A stretch of DNA of 48,934 nt from Synechococcales cyanobacterium bin31.maxbin.ball.101 (GTDB lineage: Bacteria > Cyanobacteriota > Cyanobacteriia > Leptolyngbyales > Leptolyngbyaceae). The stretch is taken from contig JAAFJU010000022.1 in assembly GCA_013298165.1 (NCBI GenBank), positions 1 to 48,934 on the forward strand, given 5' to 3'. Shown here one piece after another: positions 1-9,054 of the stretch; within the stretch, counting starts at the first letter, position 1, and each line of letters opens with the position of its first letter. The translations under genes were made by a program, and so were the position numbers. A model generated the notes under the pieces. It was not told the DNA's origin and made no database searches. It worked only from the letters and a program-made list of their open reading frames with translations.

Positions 1-87
1 ATCATCAGTGTAAAACGTTTAGTGCGGTGAAGTGTTTATTTGAGCTTGCAGTACAGCACCAAATCTTTGATTTTCCAAAGCTACATC

Positions 88-110
88 GATTAGGTGAATT
101 CTCACTAATC
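88..110. promoter_or_regulatory. Inverted repeat upstream of the MoxR operon
   Basis: An imperfect inverted repeat lies about 60 bases before the first gene of the four-gene operon. Arms GATTA-GTGA and TCAC-TAATC give nine pairs, with one bulged G and an ATTC loop. It could be an operator or a hairpin in the 5' leader. No second copy was seen in the window, so its role is a guess. Confidence 0.3.
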
Positions 111-171
111 ATATAGGACTGCTATACTTCATGCTGAAGAACTACAACGATTATGCGATCGGGATGGCACC

Positions 172-1176
172 ATGCCACGCCCACAAAATTGGTATCTTAC
201 GCCCCGATCGGTCCTCGACTTCATCCTCGGCAATTCCGAGTTCAATATCACCCCAAAATTTGTCGGCACTCGCAGCCTGCTCGAACGCTGCATCGTTGCC
301 CTTGCAACCAATCGCGGACTTATGTTGATTGGCGAACCGGGCACGGCTAAAAGTTACCTCAGTGAACTGCTTTCCGCTGCTATCAGCTACGATTCTACGC
401 TCACTATTCAAGGCAGCGCAGGCACCACTGAAGATTCCATGAAGTATTCTTGGAACTATGCGCTTCTGTTGGCGGAAGGACCGAGCGAGCGGGCGCTTGT
501 GCCTGCACCATTACACCGAGGAATGCAAACGGGAAAGATTGTGCGGTTTGAAGAAATCACGCGCTGTCCATTGGAAATGCAGGATACATTGTTGTCGATT
601 TTGAGCGATCGGGTGATGGCGATTCCGGAAATGGAAGGTGACGATCGAAACCTATATGCGCAGGTTGGATTTAACGTAATTGCTACGGCGAATACGCGCG
701 ATCGAGGTGTTAATGAAATGAGTGCCGCGCTGAAACGACGGTTTAATTTTGAAACCATTCCGCCCATTAATAACCTGCGTCAAGAACTCGAACTCGTCCA
801 ACGCCAAACCGACCAACTCCTCGCCCAAGCCAAGATTCCCATCACCCTGACCCCCGACCTCACCGAACTCCTCGTCACCACCTTCCACGAACTCCGCACC
901 GGAAAAACCACCGACGGTAAAGCCCTCGAACCCCTCAGCACCGTCATGAGCACCGCAGAAGCCGTTTCCGTCGGCTATGCCGCGACATTACATGGCTACT
1001 ACTACAATGAAGGCAACGTTACCGCTGAACATCTTGTCCAAAGCCTGCTCGGTAGCGCAATCAAGGATTCTGTTGAAGATGTGAAAAAATTGAATCACTA
1101 TTTCAATCAAGTTGTGAAGGACAAAACGGGCGATCGGTGGCAACAGTACTACGCGGCACGGAAACATTTAGTATGA
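172..1176 (+). CDS. MoxR-type AAA+ ATPase
   Basis: A 334-residue AAA+ ATPase of the MoxR/RavA group. These act as chaperone-like remodelling ATPases and nearly always pair with a VWA-domain partner. The Walker A motif GEPGTAKS is at about residues 54-61. Walker B reads IVRFEEI near 121-127, with Glu where the first acidic residue is usually Asp. Sensor 1 is in ATANTRD near 168, followed by the ALKRRF arginine-finger region near 187. An alpha-helical lid follows. The length fits the family. The start at 172 leaves a long reading frame with only a weak ribosome site. It is the first gene of an operon: its TGA overlaps the next ATG (ATGA). ATPase identity is secure; the substrate is unknown. Confidence 0.9.
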   Translation: MPRPQNWYLTPRSVLDFILGNSEFNITPKFVGTRSLLERCIVALATNRGLMLIGEPGTAKSYLSELLSAAISYDSTLTIQGSAGTTEDSMKYSWNYALLLAEGPSERALVPAPLHRGMQTGKIVRFEEITRCPLEMQDTLLSILSDRVMAIPEMEGDDRNLYAQVGFNVIATANTRDRGVNEMSAALKRRFNFETIPPINNLRQELELVQRQTDQLLAQAKIPITLTPDLTELLVTTFHELRTGKTTDGKALEPLSTVMSTAEAVSVGYAATLHGYYYNEGNVTAEHLVQSLLGSAIKDSVEDVKKLNHYFNQVVKDKTGDRWQQYYAARKHLV

Positions 1177-3545
1177 TCGATCGCAGCCTTTACACCCTAG
1201 ATTCCGATCTCATCTTTTTTCCCGTCCGGCACCACAGCCCAACGGCAGCAAAACTGTTGCGGCAATTGATTGATGAGATCAAACCTGCGGCAATCTTGAT
1301 TGAAGGACCGAGTGATTTTAACGATCGCATTTCTGAATTATTTCTGCCGCATCAACTTCCGATCGCCATCTACAGCTACATTCACATCACCGATCAAATT
1401 CGTCGCAGTGCCTTTTACCCATTTTGTGTCTACTCCCCTGAATGGCAAGCCTTACAATCTGCACACCAATGGTCAATACCTGTGCAATTTATTGATTTAC
1501 CCTTTGGCGATCGATCGGTGGAACGGACGATCGAAAATTGCTACAGTGATGAAACTTTAAAACGAAGTGATTACGTTGCAACGCTCTGCGAGAAATTAGG
1601 AGTAGAAGATTTTGATGATGTATGGGACATCCTCTTTGAGATCGATCCAAGCATTAGCATTGAAGACTATTTAGAACGCTGCCATCAATTCTGCTACCAC
1701 CTCAGAGCCAGCGATTCCAGCATTTCCAGCCATGATCTCGATCGAGAAGCCTACATGGCAGAGCAAATTCAAATCGCGATCGATCGCCATCCCGGCAAAA
1801 TTCTCATCATCACCGGAGGCTATCATAGCTCCGCCCTCTTCAAATCCCTCCAATCCCCTCCATATTGTACGGGCAGCGCATCCCGCGCCCTCTTCGCCGC
1901 CCCCCAACCCGCCATCCCTCGGGCGATCGCCCAAGGCATCGCCCTCACCCCCTACAGCTACGATCGCCTCGACCACCTCACAGGCTACAACGCCGGAATG
2001 CCCAACCCCGGCTTCTACCACGCCGCCTGGACTCACCGTCAAACCAGCATCACCCCGTTGGTGAAACCTCCCGGAACGGGAATCGCCCCCTCCCTCCTCC
2101 ACACCATCACCCAAACCCTGCGCACCCAAAACCAAATCGCCAGCACCGCCGACCTAATCGCCGTCCAAACCCTCGCCCAAGGACTCGCTGACCTGCGCGG
2201 ACACAGCGAAATTTGGCGACGGGACTTAATCGATGCCATCATCGGCGGACTCGTCAAAGAAGAACTCAACCCCCGCGAACCCCACCCCTTCCTCCGCGCC
2301 CTCTACGCCATCCTTCGCGGCACCGATCGCGGCTCCCTCGCCCCCGGAACTCCGCTTCCCCCGCTCGTCCAAGACATCCACCAACGCCTCCGAGATCGCA
2401 ATCTCTTCCCCTTACCGCAACGCCGATCGATCACCCTCGACCTGACCCCAACCTCTGACATTTCCCCCGATCGCCCCGCTTCAGCCCTGCTCCACGCCCT
2501 TCGCATCCTCCAAATCCAAGGCATCCAACGCACCCAAGGCACTGATTTCACTAATCGTGCAGACCTGACCCAGATCTACGAAACCTGGACGCTCCACTGG
2601 ACCCCCGACTTTGACGCCAGCACGATCGAAGCCGCCATTTACGGCAGCAGCCTCCCCGAAGCCACAATCGCCAAGCTCCAAGAACGCGCCAGCCACATCG
2701 ATCGCAATTCAGAACAAGCAGCATTATTGTTATTAGACGCAGCACTAGCCGGAGTCGATGCCTTCTCAGAACCGTTTTACCAAACAATCATCGTTCTGAT
2801 TCGAGAAGAGAGCAACTTTTTATCCCTCGCCCGATCGCTTCAGCATTTGCTTTACCTCTATCGCTACGATGAAGTTCTCGGCACTCAGAAACAAACTCAC
2901 ATCGCCAAAATCCTCGAAGAAGCTTTCCAACGAGGACTTTGGCTCCTAGAAAGTCTTGGGACGGCTTCGAGTGATGAAGATGAACTTTTAAAGGGCATTG
3001 GGAATTTACTTGAAGCTTATGAACGATCGGGACCTTTACTCGTCACCTATCGATCGGAATTTTTGCAAGTACTGGATCAGGTGAGTCAGGATATTCAACA
3101 ATTGCCGAGCTTAAGAGGCGGTGCGATCGGAGCACTCTGGATTCTCGGCGAAACGCCCATGGCGCAGATTTTAGCGACCCTACGCTACTATGCCCAGCCA
3201 GAAAAGTTGGGAGACTTTTTAACGGGACTTTTTTATATTGCCCGAGAGACAACACAGCGAGATTCAGATTTACTGTTGAGTATTGATGAATGCATTCTAA
3301 GTTATAGCGATGACGAATTTTTAGAAGCACTTCCAGCATTACGACTTGCATTTTCATATTTTACCCCTCGCGAGAAACATAGCATTGCCAAAACCTTAAT
3401 TCAAGCCACAGAAACTTCAGACCTTTCGACCGCAGACTATCTCACTCTCCCCATGGGCGCAGAGGTCGCCGCCAGTGCGATCGCTTTTGAATCACGGTTG
3501 TTTGCATTGGTGAAACAGTATGGAATTCGAGGAGGTCAATCATGA
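1173..3545 (+). CDS. DUF5682 family protein
   Basis: I place the start at 1173, where ATGA overlaps the stop of the ATPase, giving 790 residues; an in-frame GTG at 1137 would add 12. The protein matches what I remember of DUF5682, a family of unknown function found next to MoxR, VWA and SWIM genes. The N-terminus has strand-helix-strand patterning with [12 protein letters not shown] near residue 10 and ILIEGPSD near 42, then IITGGYHSS near 212. This spacing resembles the TIKI/TraB/EreA hydrolase-like fold (inference). The remaining 550 residues are mostly helical and include a stretch rich in Pro, Arg and Leu. No signal peptide or membrane segment is seen. Family assignment is fairly sure; function is unknown. 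Confidence 0.8.
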   Translation: MIDRSLYTLDSDLIFFPVRHHSPTAAKLLRQLIDEIKPAAILIEGPSDFNDRISELFLPHQLPIAIYSYIHITDQIRRSAFYPFCVYSPEWQALQSAHQWSIPVQFIDLPFGDRSVERTIENCYSDETLKRSDYVATLCEKLGVEDFDDVWDILFEIDPSISIEDYLERCHQFCYHLRASDSSISSHDLDREAYMAEQIQIAIDRHPGKILIITGGYHSSALFKSLQSPPYCTGSASRALFAAPQPAIPRAIAQGIALTPYSYDRLDHLTGYNAGMPNPGFYHAAWTHRQTSITPLVKPPGTGIAPSLLHTITQTLRTQNQIASTADLIAVQTLAQGLADLRGHSEIWRRDLIDAIIGGLVKEELNPREPHPFLRALYAILRGTDRGSLAPGTPLPPLVQDIHQRLRDRNLFPLPQRRSITLDLTPTSDISPDRPASALLHALRILQIQGIQRTQGTDFTNRADLTQIYETWTLHWTPDFDASTIEAAIYGSSLPEATIAKLQERASHIDRNSEQAALLLLDAALAGVDAFSEPFYQTIIVLIREESNFLSLARSLQHLLYLYRYDEVLGTQKQTHIAKILEEAFQRGLWLLESLGTASSDEDELLKGIGNLLEAYERSGPLLVTYRSEFLQVLDQVSQDIQQLPSLRGGAIGALWILGETPMAQILATLRYYAQPEKLGDFLTGLFYIARETTQRDSDLLLSIDECILSYSDDEFLEALPALRLAFSYFTPREKHSIAKTLIQATETSDLSTADYLTLPMGAEVAASAIAFESRLFALVKQYGIRGGQS

Positions 3546-4684
3546 GTGATGCAGAACAACGTCGATTGAGATGGCGATTAATTTTAGGAGACTCGACCCA
3601 AAGTATGTTGGGGGCCTTGAGCGATGAATGGCAAGATCGAGAAGCTGCGATCGCCTTTCTCTACGATCGGGACTTGCAAGGACAAAATATTCGGGGTCGG
3701 AACCCACAATCGTCGAGCGATCGTCAAGGCAGCCTCGATCCCTCAAATCTCAACGTTCCCGACTGGATCAACGCCATCCACGAACTCTTCCCAAAAAAGA
3801 CGATCGAACGGCTGGAAAAAGATGCCCTTGAACGCTATCACCTGGAAGAAATGGTCACAAATCCTGACCTCCTCAGCCGCGCCCAGCCCAGCGCAACCCT
3901 CCTCAAAGCCGTCCTGCGAACCAAACATCTGATGAACCCGGCGGTATTAGCCATGGCAAAGGAACTGGTGCGGAAGGTCGTCAATCAACTCCTGGAAAAA
4001 CTGGCGCGTCCAGTCCAGTCGCCTTTCTACGGCAGCGTCAACCGAAACCATCGCTCCTATGTCAAAATTGCCAAAAACTTCGATGCCGCTACCACCATTC
4101 GCCGAAACCTCAAATACTACGATCGCAATCGTCAACAACTCATCATCCAAACGCCCTATTTCAACTCCCGAATTCGGCAACAGGTCGATCGATGGCAGCT
4201 TATTATTTTGGTGGATGAGTCGGGCAGTATGATGAATAGTGTGATTCATTCAGCGATTACGGCATCGATTTTCTGGGGCATTAAAAGCTTGAAAACTCAT
4301 CTGTGTTTGTTTGATACTTCTGTGGTGGATGTGACGGCAGACTGTGTAGACCCAGTAGAGACCTTAATGAAGGTTCAATTGGGCGGTGGAACGGACATTG
4401 GGCAGGCGATGGGGTATGCCCAGACATTGATTGAAAATCCTCGCCGTAGCATTGTGATTCTAATTACTGATTTTTATGAAGGTGCGATCGTCGATCGATT
4501 GTTTTCCGTGACTAAGCAACTGATCGAAAGCGGTGTGACCGTGTTGGGATTGGCGGCTCTGGATGAACAGGCAAATCCCAGCTACGATCGCGCGATCGCC
4601 CAGCGTATGGTCAACCTCGGCGCACAGGTGGGCGCGATGACGCCGGGTGAACTGGCGAATTGGGTAGCGGACAAGGTGAAATAG
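3542..4684 (+). CDS. VWA domain protein, CoxE-like
   Basis: A 380-residue cytoplasmic protein with a C-terminal von Willebrand factor A domain. The MIDAS motif is clear: ILVDESGSMM near residues 220-229 (DxSxS), GGGTDIG near 282 (the Thr ligand) and VILITDFYEG near 305 (the Asp ligand). Metal binding is therefore probably intact. The N-terminal 200 residues are helical, as in CoxE/ViaA-like partners of MoxR ATPases, which recruit substrates to the ATPase. A GGAGG ribosome site sits 11 bases ahead of the ATG, and the ATG overlaps the upstream TGA. By analogy with RavA-ViaA and CbbQ-CbbO it should bind the upstream ATPase. Confidence 0.88.
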   Translation: MSDAEQRRLRWRLILGDSTQSMLGALSDEWQDREAAIAFLYDRDLQGQNIRGRNPQSSSDRQGSLDPSNLNVPDWINAIHELFPKKTIERLEKDALERYHLEEMVTNPDLLSRAQPSATLLKAVLRTKHLMNPAVLAMAKELVRKVVNQLLEKLARPVQSPFYGSVNRNHRSYVKIAKNFDAATTIRRNLKYYDRNRQQLIIQTPYFNSRIRQQVDRWQLIILVDESGSMMNSVIHSAITASIFWGIKSLKTHLCLFDTSVVDVTADCVDPVETLMKVQLGGGTDIGQAMGYAQTLIENPRRSIVILITDFYEGAIVDRLFSVTKQLIESGVTVLGLAALDEQANPSYDRAIAQRMVNLGAQVGAMTPGELANWVADKVK

Positions 4685-4694
4685 GAGAATCAAG

Positions 4695-6692
4695 ATGCGA
4701 CAGGATTTACTCAACTTGACGATCGATGACTTGATCACCCTCAGCAATCGCGGACTGGTGAAACGCGCTCAACAGGAAGCAATTTCGCCCGAGCTGATCG
4801 GGACCATTCAAGAAGATAACGCGGGCAATGTTCAGGTCACTTGGTCCGACGAAATTCATTGTAAACTCCCTGCTTCGACCACGCTATCCCAGAGCCAATG
4901 CAGTTGTCCCGCCACCAGTCTCTGCCGTCATCTGCTGCGATCGGTTCTGCTCTATCAGTCCCAATCCAATTCTATGGACAATGATGAAGCCTTACTCCAG
5001 GAATCATCAAGCGAAACCGAATGGAATCCCGGCAGCATCACAGATACAATGCTCAACCAACACTATTCCAAAGCAGAACTGACGAAACTCCGATCGCAGT
5101 TTGACCTCGGACAAGTCATCAGCGTCTCCTGCGGCATTAAGCCCAGCGCTCACCTAAACTCCCTATCCCTCAACCTGCGATTTCTAGTCCCCCACGACCT
5201 ACGCTATACCCACTGTGACTGTGATGAAGCGGCACCCTGTCGGCATGTTCCGCTAGTAGTATGGGCATTCCGCCAGCTTCCCCCAAACCAAACCCACGCT
5301 TTGATCTCTACGGAAACGCAGCCGATCGCCACTCCGATCGATCTGCTCGATGATTTGGAGTTGCATTTACAAGAACTATCAACCGTCGGCATCGTCGGAA
5401 TGACACAACCGTTACGCGATCGGTTTTCTCGGTTAGAGGTACGCTGTCGATCGGCGGAATTAGTCTGGATTGCGGAAATTCTATTGGATTTGATCCAAGC
5501 GGGTGATGACTACCACCAACATAATGCCCAATTCGATCGCGAACAGGTTTTACAATACATCAGCGAACTCTGGATTCGTAGCGATGCCCTTCGCAATCAT
5601 GCGCGGGTTAAGAATCCTGTGCCGCAACTCTTCATTCGAGGCAGTGCCCAGGATCGGACTGTGGCGGTCGGATCAGCCCGCTTAATGGGCTTGGGCTGTG
5701 GCGTCACCATGCGATCGTCCGGTGTCACGCTCACCGCCTACCTCCAGGATGTCGATTCCGGCACTGTCGTCGCCCTCCCTAAATCTTTTGCGAATCCCGA
5801 ACCCGATCAAGTCCCAAAACCCTTCTGGCAACTCGCCCATCATTCCGTCGGAAAGGGAATGCAACTGGGTGCGATCGGATCTGGGCAAATTCTCATGAAA
5901 GGTGGCAAACGATCGCCCAGTGGTCAACTCATTCCCAGTCGTGCCCCCATGAGTCTAAACCCGCAGTCTTACCAATGGGAAAAACTCCGATCGCCCCTCC
6001 GCATGGATTCCTTCAATGAACTCACGCATCGTCTCCAACAACTCCCCCCGCCCCAACTTCGCCCCCGCCGCATCACCGAACAATTACAAGTTTTAAGCAT
6101 TGCAGAAGTCCAATCCGTAGAATTTGATTCGGCAACGCAAACCGTTCGATCGATCGTCGCTGATTCTTATGGTGTGACCGCCCATCTGATTCATCCCTAT
6201 TTCCATCGTGGACGATTTGGCGTTGAACAATTGCTGACTCAACTCCAACAATCTGAATTGAAATTTGTTTCCGCTCAAGTTTCGATAGGCAATCGTGGAT
6301 TAATGCTATCTCCGATCGCCCTCGTGTTTCAATCCGGTGAATCCCGATCGCTCCTTCAGCCCTGGATCGCCGCCCCTCAGACCCAAACCCAAACCTCAGA
6401 GTCCGATCGCCTCATCATTCCATCACCCCAAACCCCCATCACCACCTATCAACAAGATCTGAACTTAGCGCTACAAGATCTTTGGATAGTCGGCTTGGAC
6501 CGCGCTGATGCTCAACATCTTCAACAATGGCAACACTTAGTGCAACAGGGAAAGGCGATCGGATTTCATCAATTTTTAAGTCCGATTGTCCAATTCACAG
6601 ATGCACTAGCAGAGAAATTTCACACCTTACAATGGGATGCTCGTTCGGCTCAAGATGCTTTGGCGATCGTTACGGTTTTAAATGGCTTGTAA
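4695..6692 (+). CDS. SWIM zinc-finger protein with two SWIM motifs
   Basis: A 665-residue protein, last gene of the MoxR-DUF5682-VWA operon, starting 10 bases after the VWA stop behind TAGGAGAA. Two SWIM-type zinc-binding signatures (CxCx(n)CxH) are visible: CSCPATSLCRH near residues 69-79 and CDCDEAAPCRH near 174-184. SWIM domains bind nucleic acid or protein. The rest, about residues 230-665, has no motif I recognise and contains beta-rich stretches. The conserved linkage suggests it supplies the recognition part of the complex, but that is inference. No membrane segment is seen. Confidence 0.85.
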   Translation: MRQDLLNLTIDDLITLSNRGLVKRAQQEAISPELIGTIQEDNAGNVQVTWSDEIHCKLPASTTLSQSQCSCPATSLCRHLLRSVLLYQSQSNSMDNDEALLQESSSETEWNPGSITDTMLNQHYSKAELTKLRSQFDLGQVISVSCGIKPSAHLNSLSLNLRFLVPHDLRYTHCDCDEAAPCRHVPLVVWAFRQLPPNQTHALISTETQPIATPIDLLDDLELHLQELSTVGIVGMTQPLRDRFSRLEVRCRSAELVWIAEILLDLIQAGDDYHQHNAQFDREQVLQYISELWIRSDALRNHARVKNPVPQLFIRGSAQDRTVAVGSARLMGLGCGVTMRSSGVTLTAYLQDVDSGTVVALPKSFANPEPDQVPKPFWQLAHHSVGKGMQLGAIGSGQILMKGGKRSPSGQLIPSRAPMSLNPQSYQWEKLRSPLRMDSFNELTHRLQQLPPPQLRPRRITEQLQVLSIAEVQSVEFDSATQTVRSIVADSYGVTAHLIHPYFHRGRFGVEQLLTQLQQSELKFVSAQVSIGNRGLMLSPIALVFQSGESRSLLQPWIAAPQTQTQTSESDRLIIPSPQTPITTYQQDLNLALQDLWIVGLDRADAQHLQQWQHLVQQGKAIGFHQFLSPIVQFTDALAEKFHTLQWDARSAQDALAIVTVLNGL

Positions 6693-6880
6693 TAGCGATT
6701 TGACTTCTTTCAATTTCAGGCAGGTGGACTGTGCTTATGCAGCTTTGGTTTCAGGTCAACATGATTTTGATTGTAGTACAAGATTAATTAATATTCTTTA
6801 TTCAAACCCCTTGCCCAAATAGATCACTAATCCATTTCACCGATATACTTTTAACTAATCACCTAAAAACCCCTTGCACT

Positions 6881-7492
6881 ATGGACTCTAGCTTGCTCTC
6901 TCCCGACTTTAAGCTTCAACTTAAAAAACAACGCGATCGCCTCATCACCAAACGCGACGCCATCATTCAAGACGCGATCGATAACGCCACAGAAATGATC
7001 GACGCCAATATCGCCCACATCGACAATCTCCTCAGCAAAGCCACCTCCAAAGCCAAAACAACCGCGACCAGAGGACGACCCAAGAAGGAAACGATCGAAG
7101 TCGAAGCCAAAACAACGCCAACTAGAGGACGACCCAAAAAGGAGAAAGTCGAAGCTAGCCCCATTACTCCAACCCCTCGCACCAAAACCAAAAATTCTAA
7201 AGCAAAGCTCCCAGCAAAAACAAAGCCTACTGCTTCACAAACAGATGGTCCTAACCTCAAACCAGAATTCAAAGATCTTAAATTAGCCCAAGCAATTCCC
7301 TTAGTCTTTCAAAAAGACGCAGGCCGAATCCTCTCGATCGATAATGTCATCACGGCCCTCTATGGCACCGTAGCCCCAGAAATTCACGCCAAAACTAGAC
7401 AACGCATTGGGGTCTCCCTCGGACATAGTGCAGGTCGAGACGAAATCCTCAAAGTCCAAGCGCAGCCAGCCATGTATCGCTTAAATAATTAG
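6881..7492 (+). CDS. AT-hook protein with a C-terminal winged-helix-like domain
   Basis: A 203-residue basic protein. Residues 1-50 form a charged helix, probably a coiled coil. Two AT-hook cores, RGRPKKE, lie near residues 64 and 84 inside a duplicated segment of about 20 residues (TTATRGRPKKE and TTPTRGRPKKE). A Lys/Pro/Thr-rich linker follows. The last 75 residues, starting near FKDLKLAQAIPLVFQ, look like a small helix-turn-helix domain with a C-terminal beta hairpin. The AT-hooks indicate minor-groove DNA binding. The C-terminal domain might be HARE-HTH-like, which is a guess. It stands alone: 188 bases separate it from the SWIM gene, and an IS605-type element begins 76 bases downstream. 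Confidence 0.65.
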   Translation: MDSSLLSPDFKLQLKKQRDRLITKRDAIIQDAIDNATEMIDANIAHIDNLLSKATSKAKTTATRGRPKKETIEVEAKTTPTRGRPKKEKVEASPITPTPRTKTKNSKAKLPAKTKPTASQTDGPNLKPEFKDLKLAQAIPLVFQKDAGRILSIDNVITALYGTVAPEIHAKTRQRIGVSLGHSAGRDEILKVQAQPAMYRLNN

Positions 7493-7567
7493 CGGAGCCT
7501 ATTCAAATCAATCGGGGCCGTAGGGGCATCGAAGGTGAGGCGCTTCTTCGGGACTATGCAAAGGAGT

Positions 7568-7700
7568 TTGACACTCACCGTCCTAAAGGCTCGGTGATTC
7601 TTGGTTCTGCGTCGTGACTTGCTGAGATTGGATTGCTCCAACCAAAGTAGCGGTCTCAACTCCCCAAGCGTTACTCGGATCAAGTCCGAACGTTCCGGTA
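7568..7700 (-). ncRNA. Putative omega RNA (reRNA) of TnpB
   Basis: In IS200/IS605 elements the guide RNA of TnpB comes from the 3' end of tnpB and the right transposon end, with the guide taken from flanking DNA. Here that places the scaffold on the minus strand across the tnpB stop and the hairpin at 7575-7597. The guide would begin just outside 7568, and its first 20 bases would read ACTCCTTTGCATAGTCCCGA. The 5' boundary near 7700 is arbitrary. This is positional inference; no transcript evidence is available. Confidence 0.4.
7575..7597 (-). repeat. Right-end hairpin of the IS605-type element
   Basis: TCACCG pairs with CGGTGA over six pairs, with an inner CCT/AGG pairing and small internal mismatches. 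The hairpin overlaps the tnpB stop codon and is followed on the minus strand by GAGTGTCAA, the usual layout of an IS605-type right end. Confidence 0.65.
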
Positions 7701-8797
7701 TGCCCTACCGTACTCAATCCCCGACTGAGGATATTTCTCGCCGCGTTATGGTCTCTATCCATCACACAGCCACACTGACAAGCATGAGTGCGATTAGATA
7801 GAGTTTTTTTCACCACACCACCACATTGAGAGCATTCCTGGCTCGTGTAGGCGGGATTTACTGCAACGGTGATCTTGCCGAACATTTTGCCGTAATATTC
7901 CAGCCATACTCGAAACTGATACCAGGATGCGTCGTTAATCGATTTAGCAAGGCAGTGATTCTTTACCAAATTTCGCACTCTCAAATCTTCATAGGCCACT
8001 ACATCGTTTGATGTGATTACGCACCGTGCCAATTTAATAGCATGGTCTTTGCGTTGCCGACTTATTTTGAGGTGCCGTTTACCCAGAATCACCCGTCCTT
8101 TGCCACGATTCTTAGAACCCTTAATCCGTCTTGAAACATGACGTTGAGCCAGTTTCAATCGCTTCTCCGACATGCGTAGAAAACGAGGATTTTCAACCAT
8201 TTCGCCATTGGAGTCGGTGTAGAACTCTTTCAAGCCCATATCTAACCCAATCGCTTTGCCAGTCACGCCCGTTGATTCAGTTCGCTCTACATCAACCGCA
8301 AACTGAGCATAGTATCCATCCGCCCGACGAACTAAGCGAACCCGCTTAATCTGTTCTGGCTGGTAGAAATTCAGGTCACGACTCCCCATCAGCTTCAACC
8401 GCCCAATCCCCTTCTTGTCAGTGAAAGTGATGTATTTGCGATCGTTTGATAGTTTCCATCCAGAGGTCTTGTACTCGACTGAGCGACAGTCTTTCTGGAA
8501 TTGTGGGTATCCTTTCTTGCCTAATATTTGCTTTTTGCAGTTGTCATAGAACCGACTAATCGCCGACCATGCCCGCTCTGCTGCGGACTGTCTGGCCATT
8601 GAATTGAGTTCATCAGCAAAGCTAAACTCTTTCGCCAATACCGCGCACTGTTTGTTCAAGTCGTATTTACTCGCCTTCGGGTTATCGATCCAGAATCGAA
8701 TCGATTTATTCCGAATGAACTGAGTCGTCCGAATTGCATCATCAATACCAGAATACTGAATAGGTTTAGCTTTCACCTTAAACTCAAAAATCAGCAT
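7583..8797 (-). CDS. tnpB: TnpB, RNA-guided nuclease of an IS605-family element
   Basis: A 404-residue TnpB/OrfB protein. The RuvC-like catalytic residues are present: Asp in GLDMG near residue 184, Glu in AYEDLRV near 269 and Asp in VMDRDHNAARN near 345. A zinc ribbon (CSQCGG near 318, then CQCGC near 337) lies between the second and third. The N-terminal WED/REC-like part starts with a beta strand (LIFEFKVKAKP). No frameshift is visible, so the nuclease is plausibly active. TnpB cuts DNA with a guide RNA taken from its own right end and helps the element persist. The start at 8797 follows CAGGTCGAGCTA. Confidence 0.93.
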   Translation of the reverse strand: MLIFEFKVKAKPIQYSGIDDAIRTTQFIRNKSIRFWIDNPKASKYDLNKQCAVLAKEFSFADELNSMARQSAAERAWSAISRFYDNCKKQILGKKGYPQFQKDCRSVEYKTSGWKLSNDRKYITFTDKKGIGRLKLMGSRDLNFYQPEQIKRVRLVRRADGYYAQFAVDVERTESTGVTGKAIGLDMGLKEFYTDSNGEMVENPRFLRMSEKRLKLAQRHVSRRIKGSKNRGKGRVILGKRHLKISRQRKDHAIKLARCVITSNDVVAYEDLRVRNLVKNHCLAKSINDASWYQFRVWLEYYGKMFGKITVAVNPAYTSQECSQCGGVVKKTLSNRTHACQCGCVMDRDHNAARNILSRGLSTVGHTGTFGLDPSNAWGVETATLVGAIQSQQVTTQNQESPSL

Positions 8798-8908
8798 TAG
8801 CTCGACCTGCTTAATAGTTATGCCAACTATTCTAGGATAAGAATCTAGGTTTATGGCATAGATCCTGCTTGGGAATCTCTGCGTTGCGACGATTCCCCTG
8901 CCTTATAT

Positions 8909-8927
8909 CCGCGTCCTGAAGGAGCGG
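8909..8927 (-). repeat. Left-end hairpin of the IS605-type element
   Basis: CCGC (8909-8912) pairs with GCGG (8924-8927), and TCCT (8914-8917) with AGGA (8920-8923), leaving one bulged G and a GA loop. It lies about 110 bases upstream of the tnpB start, where the subterminal hairpin recognised by Y1 transposases would be. Confidence 0.6.
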
Positions 8928-9054
8928 GGTTTTACGGCGACTTCCGATAAGAGCAAGATCTTGATAAGTAGCTAGCGCAAGAATGTGATAGCCGTTCTAT
9001 ATAGAATTTACTAGAGTGTTTTGAGTTCCTTACATTAATGGAAACAAAGTCACA

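Larger units (their letters stand above)
7568..8945 (-). mobile_element. tnpB-only IS200/IS605 (IS1341-type) insertion element
   Basis: The element carries tnpB alone, with no Y1 transposase (tnpA) in the window. Read on the minus strand, the right end has a hairpin followed by GAGTGTCAA, ending at 7568. TCAA is the right-end cleavage tetranucleotide known from IS608. The other end carries an imperfect hairpin at 8909-8927, in the context seen upstream of cyanobacterial tnpB genes (CCGC, TCCT, AGGA, GCGG). The exact outer boundary near 8936-8950 cannot be fixed without an empty site. With no tnpA, it would have to be moved in trans. Confidence 0.75.

Noticed and set aside
1671-2135. 154-codon minus-strand frame rich in Gly and Glu
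   Set aside because: It is the antisense shadow of the DUF5682 gene in a GC-rich stretch; composition is typical of a chance frame.
7493-7567. Possible second copy or extension of the IS605-type element beyond the TCAA end
   Set aside because: No hairpin or repeat is seen past 7568; the right-end pattern is complete at TCAA.
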